A stretch of 51,741 nucleotides of DNA from Caproicibacter fermentans (GCF_009746625.1 NZ_VWXL01000103.1:1-51741), one strand, 5' to 3'. Counted from the first letter of the stretch, positions 26,165-34,456 are shown. Translations and numbers: made by a program. Notes: a model not told the origin generated them from the letters alone.

Positions 26165-26196
26165 CGGTCGGTCCGAAAGGGGCCGGCCGCTTTTTG
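26165..26196 (+). terminator. Intrinsic terminator between the two reductase paralogues
   Basis: CGGTCGGTCC (26165-26174) pairs with GGGCCGGCCG (26180-26189), with two G-U pairs and a GAAAG loop, followed by CTTTTT. Confidence 0.75.
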
Positions 26197-26215
26197 CAGC
26201 CTTGGCAGCCCCGGC

Positions 26216-26244
26216 TTGCATCGTTCCGGGAAACAGGGTATAAT
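26216..26244 (+). promoter_or_regulatory. Promoter of the second reductase paralogue
   Basis: TTGCAT (26216-26221), a 17-bp spacer and TATAAT (26239-26244), immediately after the terminator of the first paralogue. The two paralogues are therefore separate transcription units. Confidence 0.75.
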
Positions 26245-26350
26245 GGGAGAAATCATTTTCGCCCGCAATACGGGAAGAAGAGGCAGAAACGACATGCGGG
26301 AGAGAAACCGCGCGTACGGTTCTCCCCGGCATACATACGGAGGAATTCAA

Positions 26351-27262
26351 ATGGAAATCAAGAAAGCCGCAATGATCGGCCTGGGGGCTATCGGGTCTGT
26401 CTATGGAAAATTGCTTCATCAGGCATACGGGGACGACTTCGCCGTAATTGCAGGCGGCGCGCGCGCCCGGCGGCTGAAGAAAAACGGCATGAAAGTTAAC
26501 GGGCAGCCCTTTTTCCCGTCCGTCGCGGAACCCGGAGCGGAATTTGCGGCGGATCTGATCCTTGTCTGCGTTAAAAATTATCAGCTCGACCAGGCAATCG
26601 AGGATATCCGCGGATTTGTCGGCCCCGGCACGGTGCTGCTCCCGCTTCTGAACGGCGTGACGGCGAAGACACGCCTGAAGCGCGCGTATCCGGAAAACGA
26701 GGTTCTGAACGGGCTCTCCATCTATATCGACGCGGTAAGGACGGAAAGCGGCGTCGTGAACACCAAGGACGGAGTCATTCAGTTTGGGGAAGATGACAAT
26801 GCGGTTTTGTCCCCCGAGGTCGCCCTTGTAAGGGATTATCTGAACGGCGCGGGCATTAAAACCGAAGTTTGCCCGGACATGATCCGCGCTGTCTGGAAAA
26901 AATGGATGATGAACGTCGGAGTCAATCAGGTTTCTGCCATTACCCGATCTCCGTATGGAAAGATCGCGTCTGTTCCTTCCACGCTGCGGCTGTTTCACGA
27001 GGCGATGATGGAAGTGGTCGCGCTTGCCAAGGCTTCCGGAATTGATCTGAGCGAAGCGGACGCCAGAGAATTCGAAGCAATGATGGGGAATTTTTCGCCG
27101 GAAGGAAAAACCTCCATGCTGCAGGACGTCGAGGCGAAACGACAGACGGAAGTCGATTATTTTGCCGGGACGGTTGTGGAGCTGGGAAAGGAACTGAAAG
27201 TTCCGACTCCCGTAAACCACGTTTTGTTCCTGCTGCTTCAATCCATTCAGTCTCTTTATTAA
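26351..27262 (+). CDS. 2-dehydropantoate 2-reductase family protein (second paralogue)
   Basis: A 303-residue ApbA/PanE-superfamily reductase. The nucleotide loop is IGLGAIGSVYG, then PLLNGVTAKTRL, KKWMMNVGVNQVSAITRSPYG (catalytic Lys and Asn) and TSMLQDVEAKRQTEVDYFAG, the motif that closes the active site. The last motif fits classical PanE better than in the first paralogue (S-S-M-x-x-D). It is only loosely similar to its neighbour, so this is an old duplication or independent acquisition. The ATG at 26351 follows GGAGGAATTCAA. It has its own promoter and a roughly 100-base leader. Confidence 0.88.
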   Translation: MEIKKAAMIGLGAIGSVYGKLLHQAYGDDFAVIAGGARARRLKKNGMKVNGQPFFPSVAEPGAEFAADLILVCVKNYQLDQAIEDIRGFVGPGTVLLPLLNGVTAKTRLKRAYPENEVLNGLSIYIDAVRTESGVVNTKDGVIQFGEDDNAVLSPEVALVRDYLNGAGIKTEVCPDMIRAVWKKWMMNVGVNQVSAITRSPYGKIASVPSTLRLFHEAMMEVVALAKASGIDLSEADAREFEAMMGNFSPEGKTSMLQDVEAKRQTEVDYFAGTVVELGKELKVPTPVNHVLFLLLQSIQSLY

Positions 27263-27266
27263 ACAG

Positions 27267-27300
27267 ACGCCCCGCCGCGGCAGAAGCCACGGCGGGGCGT
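27267..27300. terminator. GC-rich hairpin between convergent genes
   Basis: ACGCCCCGCCG (27267-27277) pairs with CGGCGGGGCGT (27290-27300). Short T-stretches flank both sides (TTTGG on plus, CTGTTT on minus), so it could act as a bidirectional terminator. Confidence 0.6.
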
Positions 27301-27317
27301 TTGGGTACCCCCGTTGT

Positions 27318-28580
27318 TTACGGGTTTTTCGGAAGTCCCGGAAAATCGAGCGTTGCGAAATAGTCCGCGGGGGTCTCGGCGCGGCGGATCAGATCGAAGG
27401 AGCCGTCCTCGTGGAGAAGAACCTCCGCGCTGCGCAGCTTTCCGTTGTAGTTGTAGCCCATGGAGTGCCCGTGCGCCCCCGCGTCGTGAAGCACGAGAAG
27501 GTCGCCCATGTCGATTTTCGGCAGCATCCGGTCAATGGCGAATTTGTCGTTGTTTTCGCATAAACCGCCGGTTACGTCGTACTTGTGGTCGCAGGGCGCG
27601 TTTTCCTTGCCCATGACGGTGATGTGGTGATAAGCTCCGTACATTGCGGGACGCATCAGGTTGGCGGCGCAGGCGTCCAGACCGATATATTCCTTATAAA
27701 TGTGCTTTTCCCGAATGGCCTTCGCAACCAGAATCCCGTAAGGCCCAAGCAGGAAGCGGCCCATTTCCGTGTAGAGCGCCACGTCCCCCATCCCAGCCGG
27801 GACGAGAATTTCGTCGTAGACCTTTTTGACTTCGCGGCCGATTTTCAGAATGTCGGGCGGGGTTTGACCCGGACGATAGGCAACGCCGACCCCGCCGGAC
27901 AGATTGATAAAGGAAATATGCGCGCCGGTTTCGCGGTGCAGATCAACCGCCAGCTGGAACAAAACCCCTGCCAGAGCGGGATAATATTCGTTTCCGGTTG
28001 TGTTGCTGGCAAGAAACGAGTGAATCCCGAAATTCTTCGCGCCCAGTTTTTGGAGCTTTTGAAAGCCTTCCGTCATCTGAGTCCGCGTGAAACCGTATTT
28101 GGATTCTCCGGGGTTGTCCATAATGGCGTTGCTAGCTTTAAAAACTCCGCCCGGATTGTAGCGGCAGCTGATGGTTTCCGGAATGCCCGCGAGCCGGTCC
28201 AGAATCTCGATATGCGTAAAATCGTCCAGATTGATGGTCGCGCCCAGCTTTGCGGCCAGCAGAAAATCCTCGTCCGGCGTGTCGTTCGAGGAAAACATGA
28301 TTTCCCCGTCCCTGAGCCCGACCGCGTCGGACAGCATCAGCTCCGTCAGGGAAGAGCAGTCCGCGCCGCAGCCTTCCTCTTTGAGAATTTGCAGAAGGGT
28401 CGGGTTCGGGGTTGCCTTCACCGCGAAATATTCCCGGTAGCCGGGATTCCAGGAGAAAGCCTTTTTGATTTTTCGAACGTTTTCCCGAATGCCTTTTTCA
28501 TCATAGAGGTAGAATGGAGTCGGAATTCTGCCTTCGATTTCTTTCAGCTTTTCCAGTGATACAAAAGGTGTCTTTGTCAT
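27318..28580 (-). CDS. lysA: Diaminopimelate decarboxylase family enzyme
   Basis: PLP enzyme of fold type III that decarboxylates meso-diaminopimelate to L-lysine. In the 420-residue protein the PLP Lys is K55 in YFAVKATPNP. GADCSSLTELMLS follows, the INLSGGVGVAY stretch binds the phosphate, and the C-terminal domain holds GGLCENNDKFA with the active-site Cys and HDAGAHGHSMGYNYNG. The length is normal. The start overlaps the stop of the upstream TrmB-type regulator by 4 bases, so the pair forms a translationally coupled operon. Related decarboxylases for carboxynorspermidine or other diamines have similar motifs, and that remains an alternative. Confidence 0.85.
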   Translation of the reverse strand: MTKTPFVSLEKLKEIEGRIPTPFYLYDEKGIRENVRKIKKAFSWNPGYREYFAVKATPNPTLLQILKEEGCGADCSSLTELMLSDAVGLRDGEIMFSSNDTPDEDFLLAAKLGATINLDDFTHIEILDRLAGIPETISCRYNPGGVFKASNAIMDNPGESKYGFTRTQMTEGFQKLQKLGAKNFGIHSFLASNTTGNEYYPALAGVLFQLAVDLHRETGAHISFINLSGGVGVAYRPGQTPPDILKIGREVKKVYDEILVPAGMGDVALYTEMGRFLLGPYGILVAKAIREKHIYKEYIGLDACAANLMRPAMYGAYHHITVMGKENAPCDHKYDVTGGLCENNDKFAIDRMLPKIDMGDLLVLHDAGAHGHSMGYNYNGKLRSAEVLLHEDGSFDLIRRAETPADYFATLDFPGLPKNP

Positions 28581-29281
28581 GCTTGCTCCCTTTCCTTTGT
28601 CAGTTCGATCAGCCGGATTTCATTTTTCAGGTCTTCTTTGAACAGGCTGACCAGATTGTCTTTTTTGGAATACAGACAGGTTGAGTTTTCCCCGTCGTCC
28701 AGATCACCGGTCAAAACGCTGGAGGAATCGGCGATCAGCCGGATCTGTTTTTGCTTTTTTTCCGTGCAGTAAACGGTCGCGCCGGGCAGGTCAAGCGGGT
28801 GGTCGGTGATAACGACAACTTTCAGCCCGCGCTCCGTCATCCCGCGCAGCTCCGGCAGAATTCGTACGATCAGCTCCGCCGACATCGAAGCGTAGACCCG
28901 CTCCTCGGCCCCGCGCAGAAGATTTCTCATTTTCAGAAGGATATGCTTTTTCCCCGCGATGGTAATGTACCCCTCGGAGTCGGTACGGCGCTTCGGCTGC
29001 AGTAGGCTCAATTCTTTTGCGTCTTTCTGCAGGCTGTAAATACAGTTGCCGCAGAATTCCGCAACGGGAACCGGCGTATACCGCGCCGCGGCGCCTTCCA
29101 TCAGCCGCGCCGCGCCCTTTTCCACAAGGCCGGAAAGCGCCGAATAGGCGTTGGAGCGGGAAATCCCCGTCACCTTCGCCGCCTCGTAACCGGTCAGGTC
29201 CCCCTGCGAAAACAACGCCCAATAGAGTTTTGCTTCCTGTTGTGTCAGCCCGAAATGGGTCAGCAGTAAAACGGAATCCAT
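28577..29281 (-). CDS. TrmB-family transcriptional regulator
   Basis: A 234-residue regulator. The N-terminal winged helix (LTHFGLTQQEAKLYWALFSQGDLTGYEAAKVTGISRSNAYSALSGLVEKG) is the TrmB signature. The remainder resembles the PLD-like effector domain of the family (KMRNLLRGAEERVYASMSAELI and LPELRGMTERGLKVVVITD). TrmB proteins usually respond to sugars or other small metabolites. Here the coupling to lysA suggests a lysine or diaminopimelate link, which is inference. The ATG at 29281 follows AGGAG. An inverted repeat lies just upstream. Confidence 0.87.
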   Translation of the reverse strand: MDSVLLLTHFGLTQQEAKLYWALFSQGDLTGYEAAKVTGISRSNAYSALSGLVEKGAARLMEGAAARYTPVPVAEFCGNCIYSLQKDAKELSLLQPKRRTDSEGYITIAGKKHILLKMRNLLRGAEERVYASMSAELIVRILPELRGMTERGLKVVVITDHPLDLPGATVYCTEKKQKQIRLIADSSSVLTGDLDDGENSTCLYSKKDNLVSLFKEDLKNEIRLIELTKEREQA

Positions 29282-29295
29282 TACGCCACTCCTGT

Positions 29296-29319
29296 TAGTG
29301 TTACTATATAGGAACACTA
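29296..29319 (-). promoter_or_regulatory. Inverted-repeat operator upstream of the TrmB-lysA operon
   Basis: TAGTGTT (29296-29302) and AACACTA (29313-29319) are perfect 7-bp arms 10 bases apart, centred on TATATA. It sits 15-38 bases before the TrmB start codon, over the likely -10, and fits autoregulation. Confidence 0.6.
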
Positions 29320-29392
29320 TAACGAAACAGCGTACCGATGTCAAGAAGGATTCGTAAAAAAATAAAAAGATTTTACATTTGTGTGATTTTAT

Positions 29393-29413
29393 CACATACA
29401 AACCTTGTATGTG
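29393..29413 (+). promoter_or_regulatory. Perfect dyad upstream of trxA
   Basis: CACATACAA (29393-29401) and TTGTATGTG (29405-29413) are perfect 9-bp arms around a 3-base centre. TATAAT follows at 29418-29423, so the dyad covers the -35 region of the trxA promoter. It may also influence the divergent TrmB gene. Confidence 0.6.
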
Positions 29414-29460
29414 TGGTTATAATAAAATCATAAAAAGAAAACGGAAAGGAAGACAACAAT

Positions 29461-29772
29461 ATGGCAGTTGTAACGGTAACGCAGGATAATTTTGAATCTG
29501 AAGTTTTAAAGGCCGATAAACCGGTTCTCGTGGATTTTTGGGCGTCTTGGTGCGGCCCCTGCCGCATGGTTTCTCCGATTGTGGATGAAATCGGCAACGA
29601 ATCCGACGGAAGATATATGGTGGGGAAGGTCAATGTTGACGAACAGCCGGATATTGCGGCGAAATATAATATCATGAGCATCCCTACTCTGATTGTTTTC
29701 AAAGACGGCAGGCCGGCCCAGACTTCGGTCGGGGTGCGCAGCAAGCAGGATATTCTTTCAATGCTGGATTAA
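29461..29772 (+). CDS. trxA: Thioredoxin
   Basis: A 103-residue cytosolic disulfide reductase with the canonical active site W30-C31-G-P-C34. The buried Asp region VLVDFWASW and the cis-Pro loop MSIPTLIVFKDG are both present. It keeps protein thiols reduced and supplies electrons to reductases. GGAAAGGAAG lies 8 bases before the ATG. Single gene with a terminator and a dyad-containing promoter. Thioredoxin reductase is not in the window. Confidence 0.96.
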   Translation: MAVVTVTQDNFESEVLKADKPVLVDFWASWCGPCRMVSPIVDEIGNESDGRYMVGKVNVDEQPDIAAKYNIMSIPTLIVFKDGRPAQTSVGVRSKQDILSMLD

Positions 29773-29821
29773 GTTACTGCTCTCCCCTTTTTTGGTTTGA
29801 TCATGATAATAAAAAGATCCG

Positions 29822-29854
29822 AAGAGCCGCTGTCCGGCCCTTGCGGGTCTTTTT
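29822..29854 (+). terminator. Intrinsic terminator of trxA
   Basis: AAGAGCCGC (29822-29830) pairs with GCGGGTCTT (29843-29851) with one mismatch, followed by TTT. Confidence 0.6.
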
Positions 29855-29889
29855 GCATTTTGCCATAATAATGAAAAGGGAGTAAATCC

Positions 29890-30096
29890 ATCCTTCAAAT
29901 TATATTGGGCGATATAACCATGCAGAAAGCAGATGCGGTCGTAAACGCGGCGAACTGTTCGCTGCTGGGCGGCGGCGGGGTCGACGGCGCGATTCACCGG
30001 GCGGCCGGGCCGGAGCTGCTGAAAGAATGCCGGGCGCTGCACAGGATGTTTTTTGCCTTATTTCACAAAAATTCTGCCGTAAAATTTCATTTATGA
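29890..30096 (+). pseudogene. Truncated macrodomain (ADP-ribose-binding) gene
   Basis: The frame gives [20 protein letters not shown], then [30 protein letters not shown], the unmistakable first third of a macrodomain (O-acetyl-ADP-ribose deacetylase type), including the ADP-ribose loop. Homology stops after about 53 residues. The next residues ([12 protein letters not shown]) are unrelated and a TGA follows at 30094. A full domain needs about 160 residues. The ribosome binding site AAAAGGGAG is intact, but the expected ATG reads ATC (29890). Only a TTG at 29905 could start. This is a decayed gene whose 3' part was deleted. Confidence 0.85.
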
Positions 30097-30121
30097 TAAT
30101 TCCAATTCCGAAAAAGATTGA

Positions 30122-30150
30122 TTGAAATTTAACTAATTCGGGTTTATAAT
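30122..30150 (+). promoter_or_regulatory. Promoter of hppA
   Basis: TTGAAA (30122-30127), a 17-bp spacer and TATAAT (30145-30150), about 40 bases before the start codon. Confidence 0.8.
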
Positions 30151-30191
30151 GAAATTATTGGAATTCTGTAATGAAATTAAGGAGGAGTTTT

Positions 30192-32309
30192 ATGGAAGCA
30201 ACTATTTTCGCACCAATCGGAGCTGTCGTTGCGCTATTGTTTGCGTGGTACCTCGCGGCCAAAGTGCTGAAAGCGGATGAAGGCAGCGACAAGATGAAAA
30301 AGATTTCCCTTGCGGTGCGCAGGGGCGCGAACGCATATTTGAAGCGTCAGTACACCGGCGTCGCGATTTTTTTCGGGGTTATGTTCATCGTTCTGCTGAT
30401 CATGGCGTTCACGGGATTCCTGACAATATTCGTTCCGTTCGCCTTCCTGACCGGCGGCTTTTTCTCAGGCCTGTCGGGATTTATCGGGATGAAAATTGCG
30501 ACGAATGCGAACGACCGCACGGCGAACGCCGCGCAGCACAGTTTAAACTCCGGCCTGCACGTCGCCTTTTCGGCGGGCGCGGTCATGGGGTTTGTTGTGG
30601 TAGGATTGGGGCTTGTCGACATCTCCTTCTGGTATTACTTCCTGAAATTCTGGTATTCGGACCCTGCGCATCTCGCGGCGGCTGCGGGGCAGGCGCTTGA
30701 GGACGCGCAGGTTCAGGCCATTACCACGGCGATGCTGACGTTCGGCATGGGCGCTTCCTCCATGGCGCTGTTCGCGCGTGTGGGCGGCGGTATCTTTACA
30801 AAGGCCGCCGACGTCGGGGCGGACCTGGTCGGCAAGGTCGAAGCCGGCATCCCGGAAGACGATCCGAGAAATCCCGCCGTCATCGCCGACAACGTGGGCG
30901 ACAACGTCGGTGACGTCGCTGGCATGGGCGCGGACCTGTACGAATCCTATGTCGGTTCCATCATTTCAACGGCGGCCCTCGCTTCCGCGGCGGGGCTCGG
31001 TTTCAGCGGAGTAAGCATTCCGATGGTCATGGCCGCGGTCGGGATCATCGCTTCCATTGTCGGCACCTTCTTTGTCAGAACCAAAGAGGGCGCGACTCAA
31101 AAGAATCTTCTGACCGCGCTGCGGCGCGGCACCTGGATCAGCGCGCTGCTGATCGCGATTGTATCCTATCCGCTGATCCGTTTCGGTCTGGGCGCCGATA
31201 AGACCGGACTCTACTTTGCCATTCTTTCCGGCCTGCTCGCAGGCATCCTGATCGGCATTTCCACCGAATATTTTACTTCCGATACCTATCGGCCCACGAG
31301 GGACCTTGCCGCGGATTCTTCCGGCGGGCCGGCCACCGTGATAATCGGCGGGCTTGCGCTCGGAATGAAATCCACTGTTTTTCCGGTCGTGATCGTCGGC
31401 GTTTCCGTACTGGCGAGCTATTTCGTTTCCGGCGGAGCGGCGGACTTTAACCACGGATTGTACGGCATCGGCCTGTCGGCCGTCGGCATGCTTTCCACGC
31501 TTGGAATCACGCTTGCGACGGACGCTTACGGCCCTGTGGCGGACAACGCGGGCGGCATTGCCGAAATGTCGGAACTTGGCGAAGAGGTGCGCGAACGCAC
31601 CGACGCGCTCGATTCCCTGGGAAATACGACGGCCGCGACCGGCAAGGGATTTGCGATCGGTTCCGCCGCGCTGACGGCGCTTGCTCTGATTGCCTCCTAT
31701 ATGGATTCGGTCAAGGTTCGCGATCCCTCCTTTCAGTTTGACCTGGGCATTACGAATCCGATCGTTCTGGTGGGGCTGTTTATCGGCGGGGTCCTTCCGT
31801 TTTTGTTCTCCGCGTTTACCATGAACGCGGTCGGACGCGCCGCGCAGAGCATTGTGAACGAGGTTCGGCGGCAGTTCCATGAAATCACGGGCCTGATGGA
31901 AGGAAAGGCGGAACCGGATTATGAAACGTGCGTCGATATCTGCACCCGTTCCGCCCAGAAAGAGATGGTGGCTCCCGCTCTTGTTGGAATCGCGACGCCG
32001 ATCATTGTCGGCCTGATTCTGGGTGTAAACGGTGTGGTCGGAATGCTGGCGGGCGCCACGGTGACGGGGTTTGTTATGGCGGTCATGATGGCGAACGCTG
32101 GCGGCGCCTGGGACAACGCGAAGAAATACATAGAAAGCGGAAAGCTCGGCGGCAAGGGCAGCAGCGCGCATAAAGCGGCGGTGGTCGGCGACACGGTCGG
32201 CGATCCGTTCAAGGATACGTCCGGTCCATCTCTGAACATTTTGATCAAACTGACCTCCATGGTCTCCATTGTGTTTGCGGGCCTGATCCTTTCACACTCA
32301 ATTTTTTAA
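30192..32309 (+). CDS. hppA: Membrane-bound ion-translocating pyrophosphatase
   Basis: Integral membrane pump of 705 residues and about 16 transmembrane helices that couples PPi hydrolysis to H+ or Na+ export. Substrate and Mg2+ residues are clear: KAADVGADLVGKVEAGIPEDDPRNPAVIADNVGDNVGDVAGMGADLYES (about 204-251), and the C-terminal VVGDTVGDPFKDTSGPSLNILIK. GNTTAATGKG has Ala and Gly at the two positions that distinguish K+-dependent from K+-independent enzymes, so K+ dependence is inferred. Na+ or H+ specificity is not decided here. GGAGGAG lies 6 bases before the ATG at 30192. The soluble CBS-PPase at 3301 competes for the same PPi. Confidence 0.96.
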   Translation: MEATIFAPIGAVVALLFAWYLAAKVLKADEGSDKMKKISLAVRRGANAYLKRQYTGVAIFFGVMFIVLLIMAFTGFLTIFVPFAFLTGGFFSGLSGFIGMKIATNANDRTANAAQHSLNSGLHVAFSAGAVMGFVVVGLGLVDISFWYYFLKFWYSDPAHLAAAAGQALEDAQVQAITTAMLTFGMGASSMALFARVGGGIFTKAADVGADLVGKVEAGIPEDDPRNPAVIADNVGDNVGDVAGMGADLYESYVGSIISTAALASAAGLGFSGVSIPMVMAAVGIIASIVGTFFVRTKEGATQKNLLTALRRGTWISALLIAIVSYPLIRFGLGADKTGLYFAILSGLLAGILIGISTEYFTSDTYRPTRDLAADSSGGPATVIIGGLALGMKSTVFPVVIVGVSVLASYFVSGGAADFNHGLYGIGLSAVGMLSTLGITLATDAYGPVADNAGGIAEMSELGEEVRERTDALDSLGNTTAATGKGFAIGSAALTALALIASYMDSVKVRDPSFQFDLGITNPIVLVGLFIGGVLPFLFSAFTMNAVGRAAQSIVNEVRRQFHEITGLMEGKAEPDYETCVDICTRSAQKEMVAPALVGIATPIIVGLILGVNGVVGMLAGATVTGFVMAVMMANAGGAWDNAKKYIESGKLGGKGSSAHKAAVVGDTVGDPFKDTSGPSLNILIKLTSMVSIVFAGLILSHSIF

Positions 32310-32330
32310 TCGAAGTTGGGCCTCATCGTG

Positions 32331-32358
32331 TTGACATTGCGGCTTAAAATGCTATAAT
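32331..32358 (+). promoter_or_regulatory. Promoter of the MATE exporter gene
   Basis: TTGACA (32331-32336), a 16-bp spacer and TATAAT (32353-32358), just after hppA. Confidence 0.8.
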
Positions 32359-32400
32359 AACAATCGTTTTGTTTGTTGGATGCCGAACACGGAGGGCCCG

Positions 32401-33747
32401 ATGCAGGAGCTTGAATTTACCGGGAGACGCGGATTTGTCTTCTCAATCACATGGCCGATTTTTGTGGAGCTTGTGCTTCAGATGCTGGTCGGCAACGCGG
32501 ATCAGATGATGGTCAGTCGTTACTCCCAAAGCGCTGTGGGCGCTGTCAGCAACGCGAATCAGATGATTGGGCTTTTGATTCTGTTTTTCAACGTTGTCAG
32601 TATGGCGTCCACAATTTTAATTACCCAGTATATCGGCGCCGGGAAACCGGAGCGCGCGGAAGAAATTTATTCCTTGTCGCTGTTTGTCAACTTGCTGGCC
32701 GGTCTTGGGGTCAGCGGTCTGCTGATGTTTTGCAGCAGGCCGATCTATACCCTGATGAAAGTGCCCGGCGAGCTGATGGACCAGACCTGTTTATATTCGT
32801 CCATCGTGGGCGGCGGAATGGTGTTTCAGTCGCTTTACGTTACTTTCATCGCTTTTTTCCGCAGCAACGCCATGATGAAAGTAACCATGTTCGTTTCGGC
32901 TGTCTTGAATCTGGCAAATATCGGGGGAAATTTTATCCTGATCAACGGCTTTTGGGGAATTCCGGCCCTGGGTGTGGCGGGCGCGGCAATTTCCAGCGAC
33001 ATAAGCCGTTTGATCGGGCTTTTTGTGATTGTGCTTTTGTTTCGCAGGCTGGTGGGGGCCCGTATTTCAATGCGGGCGCTGCGCCCGTTTCCGCTTGGGC
33101 AGCTGAACCGCCTGCTGCGCATCGGCCTTCCCTCGGGGGGCGAATCCATCTCCTATAACCTTTCACAGCTCGCGATTCAGGCGATGTGCAACCTGTTCCC
33201 GGTGTTTGTCATCAACACAAAGGCCTATGCCGGGACTTTTGCCATGATTACCTATATTTTTGCGTCGGCAATCTCACAGGCGACGCAGATAATGGTCGGC
33301 TATCTGATGGGCGCGTGCCGCGCAGAGGATGCAAACCGCAGAGTAATGGCGACGCTGAAGCTTGCCGTGGCGGTTTCTTTCCTGATTTCCGTCCTGCTTT
33401 ATTTCGGCAGCGACCGGCTGTTCGGGCTCTTTACCGACGACGCCGACGTCATTCGGCTGGGCCGGCGGATTCTCGCGGTTGAAATGATTCTGGAAATCGG
33501 CCGCGCGATAAATATTGTTCTGGTGGGAGCGCTGCAGGCCGCTGGAGACATCCGGTTTCCGATTTATGTATCGGTGATCGGCGTCTGGTTTGTGGCGGTC
33601 GGCGCGGGGTATCTGCTCGGCGTTTGGGGAGGCTGGGGCCTTAGCGGAATGTGGGCCGCGATGGCCGCGGATGAATGCATCCGCGGCGCGGTTCTTCTGA
33701 TTCGCTGGAGAAGGGGAAAATGGAGATCAAGGAATCTTCTGGCATAA
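32401..33747 (+). CDS. MATE-family multidrug/metabolite exporter
   Basis: A 448-residue polytopic membrane protein with twelve predicted helices in two similar halves. The N-terminal half holds ITWPIFVELVLQMLVGNADQMMVSRYS and the second half IGLPSGGESISYNLSQLA, the paired MATE signatures. Na+ or H+ drives export of cationic or other compounds, and the substrate is unknown. GGAGG lies 5 bases before the ATG at 32401, while an ATG at 32380 is poorly placed. It may be co-transcribed with the HAD, YaiI and flavoprotein genes that follow closely. Confidence 0.92.
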   Translation: MQELEFTGRRGFVFSITWPIFVELVLQMLVGNADQMMVSRYSQSAVGAVSNANQMIGLLILFFNVVSMASTILITQYIGAGKPERAEEIYSLSLFVNLLAGLGVSGLLMFCSRPIYTLMKVPGELMDQTCLYSSIVGGGMVFQSLYVTFIAFFRSNAMMKVTMFVSAVLNLANIGGNFILINGFWGIPALGVAGAAISSDISRLIGLFVIVLLFRRLVGARISMRALRPFPLGQLNRLLRIGLPSGGESISYNLSQLAIQAMCNLFPVFVINTKAYAGTFAMITYIFASAISQATQIMVGYLMGACRAEDANRRVMATLKLAVAVSFLISVLLYFGSDRLFGLFTDDADVIRLGRRILAVEMILEIGRAINIVLVGALQAAGDIRFPIYVSVIGVWFVAVGAGYLLGVWGGWGLSGMWAAMAADECIRGAVLLIRWRRGKWRSRNLLA

Positions 33748-33784
33748 ATCCGGATTGATTCCGGATGGGAAAGGACGGCAAGGT

Positions 33785-34456
33785 ATGGTGCGCGCGGTGA
33801 TTTTCGATATGGACGGCCTGATGTTCGACACGGAACGCCTTTATGATCAGGCGATTGAACAGGCCGGCAATGAGTTGGGTTACTCCGGCATCGCGGATCT
33901 GTCGCGTGATATGATCGGGGTTAGAGAGACCGACTGTGTCCCTCTGTATCAAAAGCGTTTCGGCAGCGGGTTTTCTTATCCGCTTTTTGCGGCGCGCAGG
34001 CAGGAGATCATCGACGAATTCATCCGAAAAAACGGCGTGCCGGTCAAGCCGGGGCTGTTTGAACTTCTTCGGTATTTAAAGCAGGGCGGGTTTCGCCTGG
34101 CGGTCGCGACCGCGACCTCTCGCCGCCGCGCTTCCGGTTATCTGGAACAGACCGGAGCCGCCGGTTACTTTGACCGCATGATTTTCGGCGATATGGTGGA
34201 GCAGTGCAAACCCTCTCCGGAAATATATTTGAAGGCAGCGGAGGCGCTCGGCGCCGCGGCGGAGGACTGCATTGCACTGGAGGATTCGCCGTGCGGAATT
34301 CAGGCGGCTTGCGCGGCGGGAATGAAAGCCGTGATGATCCCCGACCTGATCGAGCCGGACGCGGCGCTGAGGAAACTGTGCTGGTCCTGTGAGCCGTCGT
34401 TGACCGATGTGATAAAATTAGTTGGGGAAACAAGATCGGAGGAGGGCGCGGTTTGA
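33785..34456 (+). CDS. HAD-family hydrolase (beta-phosphoglucomutase-like)
   Basis: A 223-residue phosphatase or phosphomutase. The nucleophile motif is FDMDGLMFDTE (D8, D10). Motif II Thr/Ser is in ATATSRRRA, the motif III Lys in CKPSPEIYLKAAEALG, and the acidic pair is in ALEDSPCGIQAA. The four-helix cap lies between motifs I and II, as in the PGMB-like subfamily, which acts on sugar phosphates. The exact substrate is not predictable. Its stop overlaps the TTG start of the next gene (TTGA). Confidence 0.9.
   Translation: MVRAVIFDMDGLMFDTERLYDQAIEQAGNELGYSGIADLSRDMIGVRETDCVPLYQKRFGSGFSYPLFAARRQEIIDEFIRKNGVPVKPGLFELLRYLKQGGFRLAVATATSRRRASGYLEQTGAAGYFDRMIFGDMVEQCKPSPEIYLKAAEALGAAAEDCIALEDSPCGIQAACAAGMKAVMIPDLIEPDAALRKLCWSCEPSLTDVIKLVGETRSEEGAV

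Noticed and set aside
25268-27241. A 657-codon minus-strand open frame across both ketopantoate-reductase genes
   Set aside because: It is antisense to two well-supported enzymes, has no family features, and arises from the GC-rich third codon positions of the sense genes.
29405-29423. TTGTAT...TATAAT as the trxA -35/-10 pair
   Set aside because: The spacing is only 7 bases, so TTGTAT is better read as one arm of the dyad than as a -35.
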